DNA of 64,000 nt from Thereva unica (taxonomy: Eukaryota > Arthropoda > Insecta > Diptera > Therevidae). The stretch is from NCBI GenBank assembly GCA_949987705.1, contig OX465281.1:100100326-100164325 (forward strand), given 5' to 3'. Under the pieces are notes generated by a model. The model was not told the origin of the DNA. It saw only the letters and a list, made by a program, of their open reading frames with translations, and searched no databases. Positions 32,252 to 43,489 of the stretch are shown here, piece by piece; position 1 is the first letter of the stretch; every line of letters starts with the position of its first letter. A program made the translations under genes and the position numbers.

Positions 32252-35200
32252 CATCATCATCATTGTGCTCCTTTAATCCCTCATGGGACATAGGGCGGAA
32301 ACAGTTGCCCTCCAGCGGACTCTGTTTTGCGCGACAGATCTCAGCTCCGACCAGGATCTGCCAGTTGTTGCGGCTTCTGCTAGTAGGGTTCTCCTCCACG
32401 TTGTCCTAGGTCTTCCAACTCGACGGGATCCTTGCGGATTCCAGTCGAGGGCCTGTTTGGCTAGATTTTCGTTTTCGCGTCGCAAGGTGTGGCCAACCCA
32501 ATTCCATTTCCTTCGTCTGATTTGGTCGTCTATCCTTTCTTGGCCGGCACGGCGCCATAGTTCTTCGTTTGAAATTCTATCCTGCCAGCGGATTTTTAGG
32601 ATACAACACAGGCATCTGTTGACGAAGACTTGTAGGCGCCCTGTGATGAATTGGGTGACTTTCCATGTTTCGCAACCGTACAAAAGTACTGCCTTCACGT
32701 TGGAGTTGAACAGCCGCAATTTGGTGTTAGTTGAGATCTCCGTTGATCTCCATATGCGGAACAGGCATGCAAATGCGCCTCGTGCTTTATTTATTCTGGA
32801 ACTGACATCTTCTTCTGCACCGCCATTTTCGGTAATAATGCTACCGAGGTAGCAGAATTTATTTACCAGTTCCACGTCACGGTTATTCAGCGCAGTCCGT
32901 TCAATGGTGTTTGCATTTATCCGCATTTCTTTAGTTTTAGTCGGATTTAGCCTTAAACCTGCTGGACTACTTTCTGTTGCCAAATTGTTAATCATGTTTT
33001 TGAGGTCCTGGTGTCTGTGGGCCAGCAAACAGATATCATCTGCGTAGTCGAGATCCTTAAGGCGGTCCAACAAACCCCATTGTATGCCGCCTGTTCTACT
33101 ATCTAGAGCGCCGACAAGGATGTCATTTATTACTATAAGAAATAGTAAAGGCGAGAGTAGGCATCCTTGTCGTACTCCTGAGCTCACCTCGAAGCTGTCG
33201 GATAATTTTCCATTATGGAGAACTCTGCATTTGGAATTGTTATATAGGGCTTTTATCAATTCTATTATTTTATCAGGCAGTCTACGTCGCCGTAGTGCCT
33301 GCCATATAAAGCTCCTATTGACCGAGTCGAACGCTTTCTCATAATCTACGAAAGCAAGGTAAAGGGGGGACCGGAATTCAGTAGACTGCTCCACTATAAT
33401 TCGTAAGGTGTTGATATGATCAATACATGAGCGGCCCTTCCTGAATCCGGCCTGCTGCCTCCTAAGCGTTCGGTCTACTGCCTCACTTATCCTAGATAGT
33501 AATATATGGGACAAAATTTTGCCCACAGTAGATAGTAAACAGATGCCTCTCCAGTTGTCGCATATTGTTAGGTCCCCCTTTTTTGGTATTTTGACTATGA
33601 TACCTTCCGTCCAATCCTCCGGAAAGGTACAGGTGTTCCATGCTATTTGTAGGATTGGCTGAAGCGCATCTGCTATGAGGCTTGAGTCGGCTTTCAACAA
33701 TTCTGGCGGGATGCCATCTTTTCCAGCTGCTTTACCATTGGCCATCGCATGAATTGCGGTTACTATTTCCGTCTTGGATGGGGCCCGGGTGGTGATTCGA
33801 ATTGGCTGTGCATTGTTGCTGGTTTCCTGAGGTTCCTGTGTAAATGAACCATTCAGGGCGGCGAAGAAGTAATCTCTCCATCTTTGGAGCTGCTCCTCGT
33901 CGCTGCACAGCAGCCTTCCATCCGCACTCTTAACGGCATGCTTTTTAGTAGAGTGCTTTCCCGTGAGCTGTTTAGTAATTTGGTACAGCACCTTACTGTT
34001 GCCTGTGTTTGCCGCGTTTTCCGCTTTTTCTGCGAGCTCATTTATCTGCTGCCTTTTATCACGCCGGACACTTCTCTTTACCTCCCGGTGTAGTTGGGAG
34101 TACTCCCGTTCCAGTTGGTAACGTCTTTCGGGGTCGCTTGTAGAGTTTACATTATTTTTTAGGGCTCTCCTGCGTTCTATTTTTTGCCAGGTTGTGTCCG
34201 AGATCCAGTGTTGCTGGTTTCTTGGGACATAACCGATGCTCATTTCCGCAGCCGTCAATAATGCGCCCTTTGTCCTACTCCACAGCTCTTCAATATTTGT
34301 GTCGTCAGAAACGTTGTGCTGGTTTAATATTTGTTGTAGGTTTCCAGCAAATTCTCGCTTTTTACCGCTCTCCCGCAAAAGGTCTACGTTGAACCGTCTA
34401 CGGTTTATAGCATCGCGTTGTACGTTTCTGATTGCGCCGATTTTAAGGCGAATAGTTGCTACTACCAAATGGTGGTCGCTTCCAGTGTCTGCTCCCCTGA
34501 AACTCCTGACATCCTCAAGGATAGTTCTCCATCTGCGGCTGACGGCCACATGATCTATCTGATTTCTCGTTCTACCATCGGGCGATACCCAGGTCTCTTT
34601 GTGTATCTTCTTGTGACAAAAGTAAGTTCCACCTACCATGAGTTGGTGGGAGCTACAGAAGTCGACGAAAAGCTCACCATTGTTATTGGTAACTTGGCTT
34701 AGACCTTGATTTCCAATTGTTTGTTCAAGGCCGGTGTTGTCAGGGCCGATCTGTGCATTTAAGTCACCCATTAATACAATGATGTCTCCCCTTGGAATAG
34801 AGCGAAAAACCTCATTCAGCCGCAAATAGAACTCGTCTTTGATGTCATCTTCAGCGTCTTCAGTTGGAGCATAGCATTGAACTACCGTAGTACTTCTTAG
34901 TCTGGTACGCAGGCGCACGGTAATAATCCTCTCAGAAACTGGTGACCAGCTAATGAGGCTGGACCTGGCTTCTTTGGTGAGTATTACACCAACGCCACTC
35001 CTACGGCTTTCAGTTTCGTTTCTCCCAGAATACAAAAAGGACTCACCATTTGGGCAGATATGTTCCCCCGCATCGGGCCATCTGGTCTCGCTAAGTCCCA
35101 TGATCTTGATTTTATATCGATTCATCTCGTTGAGGACTTCATCCAGCCGTCCCTCAGCCAGCAGTGTTCTCACATTCCATGATCCGATTCGTGTCCTTGT

Positions 35201-35539
35201 TCGAAAAGCAAAGGTCGTCGTCGTGTTGTCCATCCGGTTCCGAGGCATTGTTTGCCGATTCGTAGCAATGGTGTTTTTTATGGGAGCGGGTTGCTAACCC
35301 TCAGCCCAACCGACTTAAAACTCTGTTTTGTGGCGCAGAGAGTTCGCCATTCGCCCGTCTCCCGTTAGCTCCTTCCGAAGAAGTACCCCAGGGGGCACCG
35401 CGGGGAGGTGGGATTAGGACTTGCTAACAGGTCTTCTAGGTGTTTGTCTGCAGTGACTTTTCTCGGGTTTTGGCAGAGGTGGCAAATCGGGTACCACCAC
35501 TTTCCGAGGTCTTTGTTAGCCGTTTGCCCCCCGGCCGTT
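32252..35539 (-). mobile_element. full-length RTE-like LINE
   Basis: This is a 3288-bp element between TGTCTT duplications. On the minus strand it has a 5' UTR (35539-35249), one ORF, and a 20-bp 3' UTR ending in (ATG)n. A very short 3' UTR with simple-repeat tail and a single ~1000-aa ORF are RTE-clade traits. It sits inside ORF2 of the LOA/I-type LINE. The copy at 3907-7505 is a diverged relative with much of its 5' UTR deleted. Confidence 0.85.
32273..35248 (-). CDS. RTE-like LINE endonuclease/reverse transcriptase, intact
   Basis: This 991-residue protein copies the element RNA into DNA at a nicked chromosomal site. The N-terminal APE endonuclease has SWNVRTLL (about 20), MGLSETRWPDAG (about 48-60), LMGDLNAQIG (about 158) and the catalytic SDHHLVVATI (about 256). 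Then come a charged, Arg-rich linker (370-450), RT motifs PELLKAD, FVDYEKAFDSV (about 634), SGVRQGCLLSPLLF and YADDICLLAH (about 733, the catalytic pair), and a thumb. The C-terminus has LYGCETWKVT and KWNWVGHTLRR, typical of this LINE group. There is no stop or frameshift over 2976 bp, so the copy is recent and may be competent. The start chosen is the first ATG (MPRNRMDN). No ORF1 is present, as expected for RTE. Clade call is by motif memory; a related clade is possible. Confidence 0.88.
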   Translation of the reverse strand: MPRNRMDNTTTTFAFRTRTRIGSWNVRTLLAEGRLDEVLNEMNRYKIKIMGLSETRWPDAGEHICPNGESFLYSGRNETESRRSGVGVILTKEARSSLISWSPVSERIITVRLRTRLRSTTVVQCYAPTEDAEDDIKDEFYLRLNEVFRSIPRGDIIVLMGDLNAQIGPDNTGLEQTIGNQGLSQVTNNNGELFVDFCSSHQLMVGGTYFCHKKIHKETWVSPDGRTRNQIDHVAVSRRWRTILEDVRSFRGADTGSDHHLVVATIRLKIGAIRNVQRDAINRRRFNVDLLRESGKKREFAGNLQQILNQHNVSDDTNIEELWSRTKGALLTAAEMSIGYVPRNQQHWISDTTWQKIERRRALKNNVNSTSDPERRYQLEREYSQLHREVKRSVRRDKRQQINELAEKAENAANTGNSKVLYQITKQLTGKHSTKKHAVKSADGRLLCSDEEQLQRWRDYFFAALNGSFTQEPQETSNNAQPIRITTRAPSKTEIVTAIHAMANGKAAGKDGIPPELLKADSSLIADALQPILQIAWNTCTFPEDWTEGIIVKIPKKGDLTICDNWRGICLLSTVGKILSHILLSRISEAVDRTLRRQQAGFRKGRSCIDHINTLRIIVEQSTEFRSPLYLAFVDYEKAFDSVNRSFIWQALRRRRLPDKIIELIKALYNNSKCRVLHNGKLSDSFEVSSGVRQGCLLSPLLFLIVINDILVGALDSRTGGIQWGLLDRLKDLDYADDICLLAHRHQDLKNMINNLATESSPAGLRLNPTKTKEMRINANTIERTALNNRDVELVNKFCYLGSIITENGGAEEDVSSRINKARGAFACLFRIWRSTEISTNTKLRLFNSNVKAVLLYGCETWKVTQFITGRLQVFVNRCLCCILKIRWQDRISNEELWRRAGQERIDDQIRRRKWNWVGHTLRRENENLAKQALDWNPQGSRRVGRPRTTWRRTLLAEAATTGRSWSELRSVAQNRVRWRATVSALCPMRD

Positions 35540-36711
35540 TGTCTTGGTATCACAGGGGCCAAAAGCACCTGTCCGACTGTGGCTATGGAGGCTCTACTGA
35601 ACCTTCCTCCGCTACACCTGGTGGTGAAAAAAGTGGCTCTGGCAGGGGCACTGCGTCTACGGGAGCTATTCTCCTTTAAGCCAGGAGACCTGCTGGATCA
35701 TTTATCGATCCTCAAGGAGCTGAACTTGGAGCCAATGATATCTTTGTGCGATACCATTCCTGGTACTCTTGACTTTGACAAACCGTTTACGACGATTATT
35801 CGAAGTGTGTCAGAGTGGCAACATGGCAGGCCTCCGTTTAGAGGAAGCACGGCCTTTTGGTACACGGACGGTTCCAAAACCGATAAAGGGGTAGGGCTGG
35901 GTGTTTATGGCCCAGGGAGCAAAATATCCATGGCTCAGGTCATTACCCCCACTGTTTTTCGGGCTGAGGTACTCGCCATCCAGGTGTGTGCTCAGACCTG
36001 TCGGACAGTCAAGCTGCACTCTGCACTCTGTGCGATGTGTCATCAAAGACTGTCGCGGATTGTCTCCAATCCCTGAAATTCCTCAGCAGGAACAATAGTG
36101 TCACGCTGATGTGGATTCCGGGCCACGAATTTCACATTGGTAATGAGATTGCCGATGGCCTGGTTAGAGCAGGCGCAAACTCATTACCTATTGGTCCGGA
36201 ACCTTTCTGTAGCTTAGCAAGCTGCCACGTAAAAATGGCCTTGAAGAATTGGGTTGACCAGATGTTTCTTCAAAGCTGGTCTAGGACCCAAGGTGCTCGT
36301 CAAGCTAAAAGATTCATCCAAATCGATAAAGCTAAGGCGGGCAAACTTTTAAATCTAAAGAGGTGGGAGCTAAAAATAATAGCAGAGCTCCTGACGGGCC
36401 ACTGTTCGCTTAACTATCACTTAAACAAAATATTACTGGTGGCCGACTCTGGCTGTCGATTCTGCGGGACAGCTCCCGAAACCGCGGAGCATTTGATGTG
36501 CGACTGTGAGGCTACAGCGAGGAATAGACTGAGCCTTCTCCATCGTGATTTCCCTACTCCCAGGGAGATTTGGGACAGCAACCCTAAATCAGTTCTAGGC
36601 TACCTAAGAAGCCTTAACCTTGATGGTTTTTAAAGAAGGGGATGGCACAATAGACCAAAGAAAGTAGGTCGCAGTGCCCGCCCGCCCCTCAACAAGAATA
36701 ACAAGAATAAT

Positions 36712-39262
36712 AACCCTTTTCCAATAAACATACCTTTCCTTCACCTTCCACTTCGAAACCTGGAGGTTGTTTTAAATATATTGTTTCTTCTAGTTTGCCG
36801 TTAAGAAACGCTGACTTTACATCAAAATGATGAACAAAAATATTTCGTTTACCAGCAACTGATAGAAGAGTTCTAAGTGTCGGCTGTTTTACCACTGGTG
36901 CAAAGACTTCATCATAATCCTCTCCGAATTTTTGGGAATAGCCTTGTGGTACCAAACGTGCCTTAAAACGTTGAACTTTTCCATTTATATCTGTCTTTGT
37001 TTTATAGACCCACTTGCATCCAATCACATTATGATTCTTTGGCAGTTCTACAATATCCCATGTTTCGTTTTTTCTAAGTGATTCCATTTTTTCATTCATT
37101 GCTTGAAGCCATTCACTTTTCTATTCACCTTGTAAGGCTTCCTTTAGACTTTTTGGTTCTCTTATTGCCTTTATTTTTGAAACTTCTTCACGGGCATAAC
37201 GCTGAGGAGGGCATCCTTTATTTGACCTTTCCGATTTTCTAATATTGCATTTGTCTTTCATGTTTTCTTGATTTGTTGATAAACTAGGCTCATCCTTGCT
37301 GACCCGTTGTTTGAATTTGTTTCAAAATTTACCTCCAAATATGATTCTGGATGTTGTGACACTTCTTTTCTTTGAATAACATCACCTTTTTCATTTTCGC
37401 TCTCCACATCTTCCTTAAATCTATTACTCTTTAGGAATTTTACATCCCGACTTATAGCAATTTTCTTAGTTGTTAAGTCTACCATTCGGTAAGCTTTTGA
37501 GTGACTATCGTAACCAACAAATGTAAGAAGTCTTGACTTGCTGTCTAACTTTCTCCTCTTTTCATCTGGAATATGTACGAAACCTTTTTCTCCAAATATT
37601 CGTAGATGGTTTGCCTTTGGTTTTTCTCCTTCCCAAATTTCAAAAGGTGTAACGAGAATCTGTTTCGATGGCAAACGATTTTGCAGGTAATTTGCGGTCA
37701 TGACGGCTTCACCCCAAAAAGTGTGACTCATATTCGCATCTAATAATTGACATCTAGCCATTTCCATTAAGGATCTATTCTTTCTTTCCGATATCCCATT
37801 CTGTTGCGGCGAATATGCTGCAGTAAACTGGTATTGTATGCCATGTTCCTTCAAAAATGCAATTACCTTTTTATTATTATATTCTCCTCCTCGATCTGAC
37901 CGAATTATTTTTGGTGTCTTACCGAATTTGTTTGTCACAAACTTGACGTACTCCTTTAAATATTCGAACACTTCCAACTTTTCTCTTAAAAGGTATACAA
38001 TTGTAAAACGACTAAAGTCGTCTATAAAAATAACCATGTATCTTTTTCTACTGGGTGTTTCAGTTTGCATAGGTCCGCAAACATTTGTATGGATGAGATC
38101 AAGAACACTTTCCGTTCTGGATTGTGATTCCTTTGGAAATGGAATGCGAGCCATTTTCCCTTGAACACACACATGGCATGTTTCTATTATTCCACAATCT
38201 GATATTGTTACATTTCTCACCAATTGTTTTGCACTGATTTCACGAATTGCTCCTATATCACGATGACCAAATACCCGGTGCCAATGATGATGGCAATTTT
38301 CAGTATGCTGCATAGCTTTAGCTACAAAGGCTTTTGAATGATTAGGCTTTTGACGTAATTTATACAAATGAGTTGATAAATATGCTATCGCTATTTCCTT
38401 ATTATTTTTGAGAATTTTGCACCATGGATCTTCGAAATTTAAGTAGTAACCGTTCTGTGTTAACTTCCTAATTGATAACAAGTGGCCCTGAAGTTCTGGC
38501 ACATAAAGAACTTCTTTAACTGTTGCAAATAACTCCTGATTTTGCTCGTTATAAAATTTTATACGGCATGTTCCTTTACCTTTTACAAGCAATTTATATC
38601 CATTTGCTAGTGTAACCTTATCTCTATAGTTTTTATTAAATTCAATAAAATTTCTAGTCATATGTGCGGTCGCCCCTGAATCAACAGTCCAGTTGTAATC
38701 GGATTTATTGTGTTGATTCCTTACTATGAAACAATGTTCTTCGGATGTTGTCACAGTTTTGACAAAACCTTTATTTTGTTTTCGTTTCCATTCATTATAT
38801 TTTCGACAGTCTTTCTTGTAATGACCTTTATTATTGCAGAAAAAACATTTCCATACCTTTTTCGGGTGGTATTTTGCCTCTTCCGTTTTTAGAGCCGTCT
38901 CTGAAGTATTTTCTGAAATTGAAATCTGATGACGTTTGTGTTCTTCCATCAATTTTAGTTTCACGTTCTCTAATGTAAGGTCTTCTTCTTTCCTTGTCTC
39001 TAATGCTGTCACAAGCGTATCGAAAATTTTGGGTAAGCTACTCAATAACACTGCAATCACCCATTTTTCAGACAAGTTCTCACATAGTGCTTCGAGTTTA
39101 TCGAATAAAGTCGTCATTTCTTCAATATGGTTTTCCATCTTACCCGATTCTGACAATTTTAAGCTGCAAATTCTACTCATTATCTGCACTTTATTGCTTG
39201 GTGGACTTTTCATGTTGATTTTTCAAATTTGACCATGCTTCGGCAGCAGTACCGAATTGGTA
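36712..39262 (-). pseudogene. copia gag, protease, integrase and N-terminal RT
   Basis: From the right: a truncated gag (QFGTAAEAWSNL near 39250), a frame slip near 39200, then the long frame 39213-37258. It has the zinc knuckle CFFCNNKGHYKKDC (about 38800-38840), protease box WTVDSGATAHMTRNF (about 38680), integrase H-x4-H...C-x2-C (HHWHRVFGHRDIG to ETCHVCVQGK), and integrase core IFIDDFSRF, IRSDRGGEYNN and QQNGISERKNRS. A further slip near 37262 and a stop near 37122 precede the RT start WDIVELPKNHNVIGCKWVYK, RLVPQGYSQK and FDVKSAFLNG (37099-36721). It ends at the LINE insertion. Four lesions; non-functional. Confidence 0.88.
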
Positions 39263-39455
39263 AAAGAATTTAAATTAATTGAATTGCTTTGCAAATTTGT
39301 AAAATAAATAATAATTTTAAAAACTATACAATAAATTGAGAGCAAGCTAATGTTATGAATTAAGTGAATTTATGGATTAAATTTTATAATGTGTTTGAAA
39401 GTTTGTCTTTTATTTAATAATTTAATTGACTATTTACGCAAGTTTTAAAGGGAGG

Positions 39456-39646
39456 TGTTCGGACAATTTTTTCACCTCGCACTTTGTGATCAGAATAATT
39501 GAAATCCAAGTCACGTTCGTCCGTGAACCTGGCTGGCGGGCAGGAAAAAATCTTTTGCGAACAGTATATTTTTTTTTGGAAATTAATTTATTTGCAGAAA
39601 AGGGCAGACGAACGCCGACAGCCGATTCAACCTGAGCTACGAAACA
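39456..39646 (+). repeat. BEL/Pao 5' LTR (short)
   Basis: It starts TGTTCGGACAATT and ends ACGAAACA, then runs straight into TGGTCCTTCGAGCCGGAT at 39647, which resembles the beginning of BEL/Pao leaders as I remember them. The left neighbour is AAAGGGAGG (39447-39455), which looks like a polypurine tract and would be expected in front of a 3' LTR, not a 5' LTR. No second LTR is available for comparison, so boundaries are provisional. Confidence 0.45.
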
Positions 39647-40384
39647 TGGTCCTTCGAGCCGGATAGCAGTCAGCTAATCATAGCAGTCAACTAGTCATAG
39701 CAGTCAACTAATCATAGCAGTCAATTAAACATCAACTAAAACGTATATTAAAAAATCGATAACTGTGAGAACTAATGAAGTGATAATTGAATTAGTGATA
39801 ACGGTGGCAATCAGCGGACAGATTAACTAATATCGAAATCGTGAAAAATTGTGAAAGGCTTATCTAATATCGAAAACTACGAACAAAAAACTGTGAACCT
39901 GTGAAAGGCTTAACTGTTACGATCGCGAATCCGTGAAATAATTAATTGATCGCGAATCGGTGAAACTTCTGTGAAACCGCGGAAAACCGAGAAACTAAAA
40001 CGGAATCACTAACGGAAAAATTCTAACGAAACGTTTTAACGGTCGTGTAACGGAAACTGACCAGTGAAAATTTTCAGTATTAAACAACAATAATAATCAT
40101 ACAGTGAAAATTTTCAGTATTAAACAACAATAATAATCATCTAGTGAAAATTTAAACATTAAAGGTGAAATTTAGTGGACGCAGTCAGCTACTCAACAAA
40201 AGAAAGACACCAAACACAACAGCATCCCCCGTAGATCACAAGGGCAATAATAGAGAAGAAGATTACTTTATGAATTACGGAGTACCAGTATGTAATAAAA
40301 TCACAGTGAGTAATTTTGAAATCTTATTATATTCTTTTAAATAATATCATAATAATAAACGAGTCACAAAATTAAAGACATTAA
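39647..40384 (+). other. BEL/Pao leader, left part
   Basis: Untranslated leader sequence. It begins with a putative primer site at 39647. It contains four direct AGCAGTCAACTAATCAT-like repeats (about 39665-39727) and a 38-bp tandem duplication with AGTGAAAATTTTCAGTATTA (about 40065-40140). It stops at the TAA where two MITEs are inserted and resumes for 23 bp at 55995-56017 before the gag ATG. Confidence 0.5.
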
Positions 40385-40797
40385 GGGCCGTTTTCACAAT
40401 CTCCGGTTAAATTTTAACTGCAACAATAACCAGCAGTTAGTAAAAATGCCGTTTCACAATCTCTAGTTAGAGTCAATCCGTCAGTTAATTTACAACTGGA
40501 AGTTAATTTAACCGGACGAATTTCTCCTGGTTAACTAATTTAACTGAAAGTTTCACATTGGCGTTGACATTTTTCCACTTTGCAAGTGTATTTTAATGAA
40601 AAGTAACACTTTTGACATTTGATGTACTGTAAATATATGAAAACTAGTACATTTTTACTTTAACTTCAAGTTTGTTAACTCATAGTTGGTGAAAATAAAA
40701 TTTTTTTACTGGCACTTTACGGTCGCAGTTAAATTAACTATCAGTTTAGAAACTGGAAGTTTACTGACAGTTTAACCGGAGATTGTGAAAACGGCCC
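40385..40797. mobile_element. Harbinger-type MITE, 413 bp
   Basis: The ends GGGCCGTTTTCACAATCTCC and GGAGATTGTGAAAACGGCCC are exact complements, continuing to GGTTAAA. TAA duplications lie at 40382-40384 and 40798-40800. Internal GTTAATTTAACTG-like motifs are repeated in both orientations. Non-coding. Confidence 0.85.
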
Positions 40798-40835
40798 TAA
40801 TGCGGCGGTTACACGAATGACAAAAAATGACAATA

Positions 40836-41386
40836 GCCCTAACTATAATGGTCTTAAGATACCTTAAGATTTTTTACGCTCCTATGAAATGTCATAATAC
40901 CAACTATAATGGCCTTAAGCAATCTTTCGATAACTTTTCCAATCTTTCGTCAAGTCTTTAAGGCACGGTAACGAGCGTACAAATCTTAAGCAATCATAAG
41001 AAAAGTGTAATTTTCTTTAGTGTTTCTAGTTGCAGAAAACGCTTTTTTGCAAAATGAATAATTTGGAGTTGTTAAATAATTTGGCGTTAGTAGTGAAATT
41101 GGTAGAAGATGTGAAAAAAAAACTTAGATCGTGTTGTGTAAGAAATAATAGAGAAAATAAAAAAACAGTTTTGAACTAATTCAATCAGTTCTTCATTAAA
41201 ACTATTGTTAATTTCCATTTTTTAATTTATTGGACGCTTTTCCAGGCTCGATTTGTTTACCTTTTACAAATGTCAAAACGTCTTAAGGCTATTATAGCTG
41301 AGCTTAAGATTTGACAGATAATTAACCAGTCTTAAGAGAATTTGACGAAGAATCTTATGATGTCTTAAGATCATTATAGTTAGGGC
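40836..41386. mobile_element. MITE with GCCCTAACTATAATG ends
   Basis: The left end GCCCTAACTATAATGGTCTT and the right end AAGATCATTATAGTTAGGGC are inverse complements with one difference. TA flanks both sides (40834-40835, 41387-41388). The interior holds a short ORF from 41054 (MNNLELLNNLALVVKLVEDV) that may be the start of a lost transposase or accessory protein. CTTAAG motifs recur throughout. Confidence 0.75.
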
Positions 41387-41930
41387 TATAGGTCACAATT
41401 TCTGGTCATAATTAATGGCATTGCTGTTCACACGACTCAAATAATGACATGTGAAAAGCTCTATTATAAAATATCATTAATTTATTGCAAGTTGCCATAA
41501 ATAATGGCAAGAGCTGAATTTTTGTCTCCAACAGTCGCAACTGTTTTATTACTTTATGGCCCTGTTTGTTTGGAAAAGAATTGGTGTCTATGTAGTGTAT
41601 TGAGCATTTGCAGACACTTGATTAATTCATGGTCCTGTTTGTTTTGAATATCCAGGTTTAGGTGCTGATTTGAGTGTAAACCCCTTTGAAATAACACTAC
41701 CGCACTTCATGATAATATCAATTGATATAATTATTCACCTTTTTAACAAATTTATACTCTTTCGCCTTGTTTAAAAATAAATTGAACACAAATTCCCTTC
41801 CTTTTTGCATTTTTACGAGTGTTAAATATATATTTAGACTTGCCTATATGAGATTTGCCTTGTTAAGATAAATAAAAATTATCATAAAGGATATGAAAAT
41901 AAACTGCGGGGGTGTGTTGCCGGTATACTA

Positions 41931-42323
41931 TAGTCCATTCAAAACGAACGTTTGGGTATCAAAACATAACACCTTTTTGAAACTCTCCGCACATATTTTT
42001 TTGTTTACTGATTATGGGGCCGCCCCAATGTAGGGGTAGTTGAAAGTAGTTTTGTTTTGGCTTGAAAAGAGTTTATTTTTTTTTATTTAATGTTAATTTT
42101 CCAAATTGTAGGGGTAGTTTTTACTCCTTAAGGGTTGAAAACAATTTATTTGTACCTGACTACACGCATTCAATCAAATTTGAAGCCTAATTTTTTTTTA
42201 TTTTCGGTCCATTTAGGGGTGGTTTTAACTGTTTAGGATTATCCCTTATCATAAAATTGGGCTTGATTTGGTATAAATCAACCACTTTCGCCAATAAATA
42301 TTGAAAAAAGTGTATTCCATTGG
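41931..42323. mobile_element. second copy of the TAGTCCATTC hairpin family, truncated
   Basis: It starts TAGTCCATTCAAAACG like 12715. It then matches pieces of that element (GTAGGGGTAGTTTT, CTTAAGGGTTGAAAA, TATAAATCAACC, AATAAATATTGAAAAAAG). The gypsy element interrupts it at 42323. About 30 bp after the 3' LTR (55678-55706) continue the similarity, but the right terminus is lost. Confidence 0.6.
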
Positions 42324-43489
42324 TGTAACGGCCGCCCCATGGAGCAAGCCTCTAAAGAGCATTAAATTACCCCCACAACCGAACTTCGGACACAAATGTA
42401 CTAACTCAAAATCTAAAAGAAAAAAAAAAAAACAAAAAATTTTCAATTCATAAAATTTCTTTTTATCCTGATCTGGCAACTCCCTGGCCAAATAAATGTA
42501 AGAACACACAATGAAATGCAAAGGAATGCAAGCTAACGGAGTTGCTCTGGGCCGGTGATGTATGGGGGAGAATTTCTTTTGGTGATGACAGGCAATTTTT
42601 GATTTTTTTTGGTGAGCGGTCGAGATTTGGTCACGGAGAGGAAGGGATAAAAAACGGTTGATTTTGATTCTGAGATGGTCGTTGGGTGAAGAATGAGGAG
42701 TAGATAGCTGGATCTCGTGAAGAGAAGTCGCATCCGCGAGTGGACAAAAATTAGTTCTAAAATTTTCTTTTGGAGTGGAGATTTTTTTTTGGTTGATCTG
42801 TAAATCGTGCAGCGAAGAGGGAGATTTTTTTTTTCTCTCCGAGTGGAAGAAGGAAGACGCGGAAAAACCGGGGTTCCCGGAAAAATAAGGTAAAGTGTTG
42901 CGGTTGTTGCATGTTAATTACTTTGTTTTAGGATTCATGGAAAAGGTATAGCGCCTATTAAAATAATCGGAGAAAAGGGAAAAGATATGCGTTGGCGGTT
43001 TTCCCCCGTGAAAAGCGGATGACTGAAAGGCGAAGGATCACAAAAGGGCAAGATTATGAAGCAGCGAAGGGACTAGGAAAAGGGAAAAGCAGTGATAAGT
43101 ATTTTTATAAATTATTTGCATATGTCGTGCCATAAATATAAAAGAAAGTAAAATTTTTATTGAAAATAAGACCTTCCGCGAACATTTTGAATAGTAACCT
43201 CCGTAAGGTGACATTTTTTTTTGTTGGAGCGACCGTTAAGGAGACCGTTATAAGTGGACGATCTCATGTGAAGAGTGCGGTTAGCATGCGTTTTAGGAAT
43301 ATGGAATAACAGGGTTTTTCGGGATTGGATAGGAAAGTTGGATTCGTGAGAGTGAATATAGCTGTTACGGAGTTTTTTTAAATATTATCCTGTGTTGTAG
43401 GATGTCGGAATAGATTAGTTAAGTATAGAGTGATACGTGGCCGATCCCCTTTTGAAAGTGAGTTTAGAAATAGGGTATAACAGTTTTTT

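Larger units (their letters stand above)
29754..36633 (+). pseudogene. LINE ORF2: endonuclease, RT, RNase H (broken)
   Basis: 29754 to about 31035 encodes the APE endonuclease (KLVQINLHHAKAAS at the start, LMQEPWVYRGRICGL, MSDHRHIRF). A one-base slip near 31039 moves to the frame 31160-32107, which has the RT: YRPISLSSFLLKTMEKVLD, FADIEGAFDNV, KGCPQGGVLSPLLW and AYADDIVV. A stop at 32105 is most simply a TGG to TAG change. The protein resumes after the inserted RTE-like LINE at 35546 (ITGAKSTCPTVAMEALLNLP). It continues with the RNase H box WYTDGSKT (about 35858), RAEVLAIQ, a small deletion and frame change near 36000, DSQAAL, IPGHEFHIGNEIAD and the zinc motif CRFCGTAPETAEHLMCDC (about 36450-36510). 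Dead copy, but still close to full length. Confidence 0.82.
29164..36711 (+). mobile_element. LOA/I-type LINE, 5' truncated, with nested RTE-like LINE
   Basis: The element is bounded by AACCCTTTT duplications and contains the tail of ORF1, then ORF2 with APE endonuclease, RT, RNase H and a terminal C-x2-C zinc motif. The 3' tail is short AACAAGAAT / AATAA repeats. RNase H in a non-LTR element points to the I/LOA group. The order of domains and the QEPWV endonuclease start fit LOA-like elements as I remember them, but the clade is not certain. ORF2 is split at 32251 by an RTE-like LINE. Confidence 0.8.
24906..39262 (-). mobile_element. Ty1/copia element, 5' truncated and nested
   Basis: On the minus strand it runs from a truncated gag start (about 39262) through zinc knuckle, protease, integrase, RT and RNase H to a 3' LTR (25108 downwards). 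It is split by a TIR transposon (25936-28869) and a LINE (29164-36711, TSD AACCCTTTT). The parts read in correct copia order, so this is one insertion later invaded twice. No 5' LTR is found to the right; sequence from about 39262 on belongs to something else. Confidence 0.85.
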
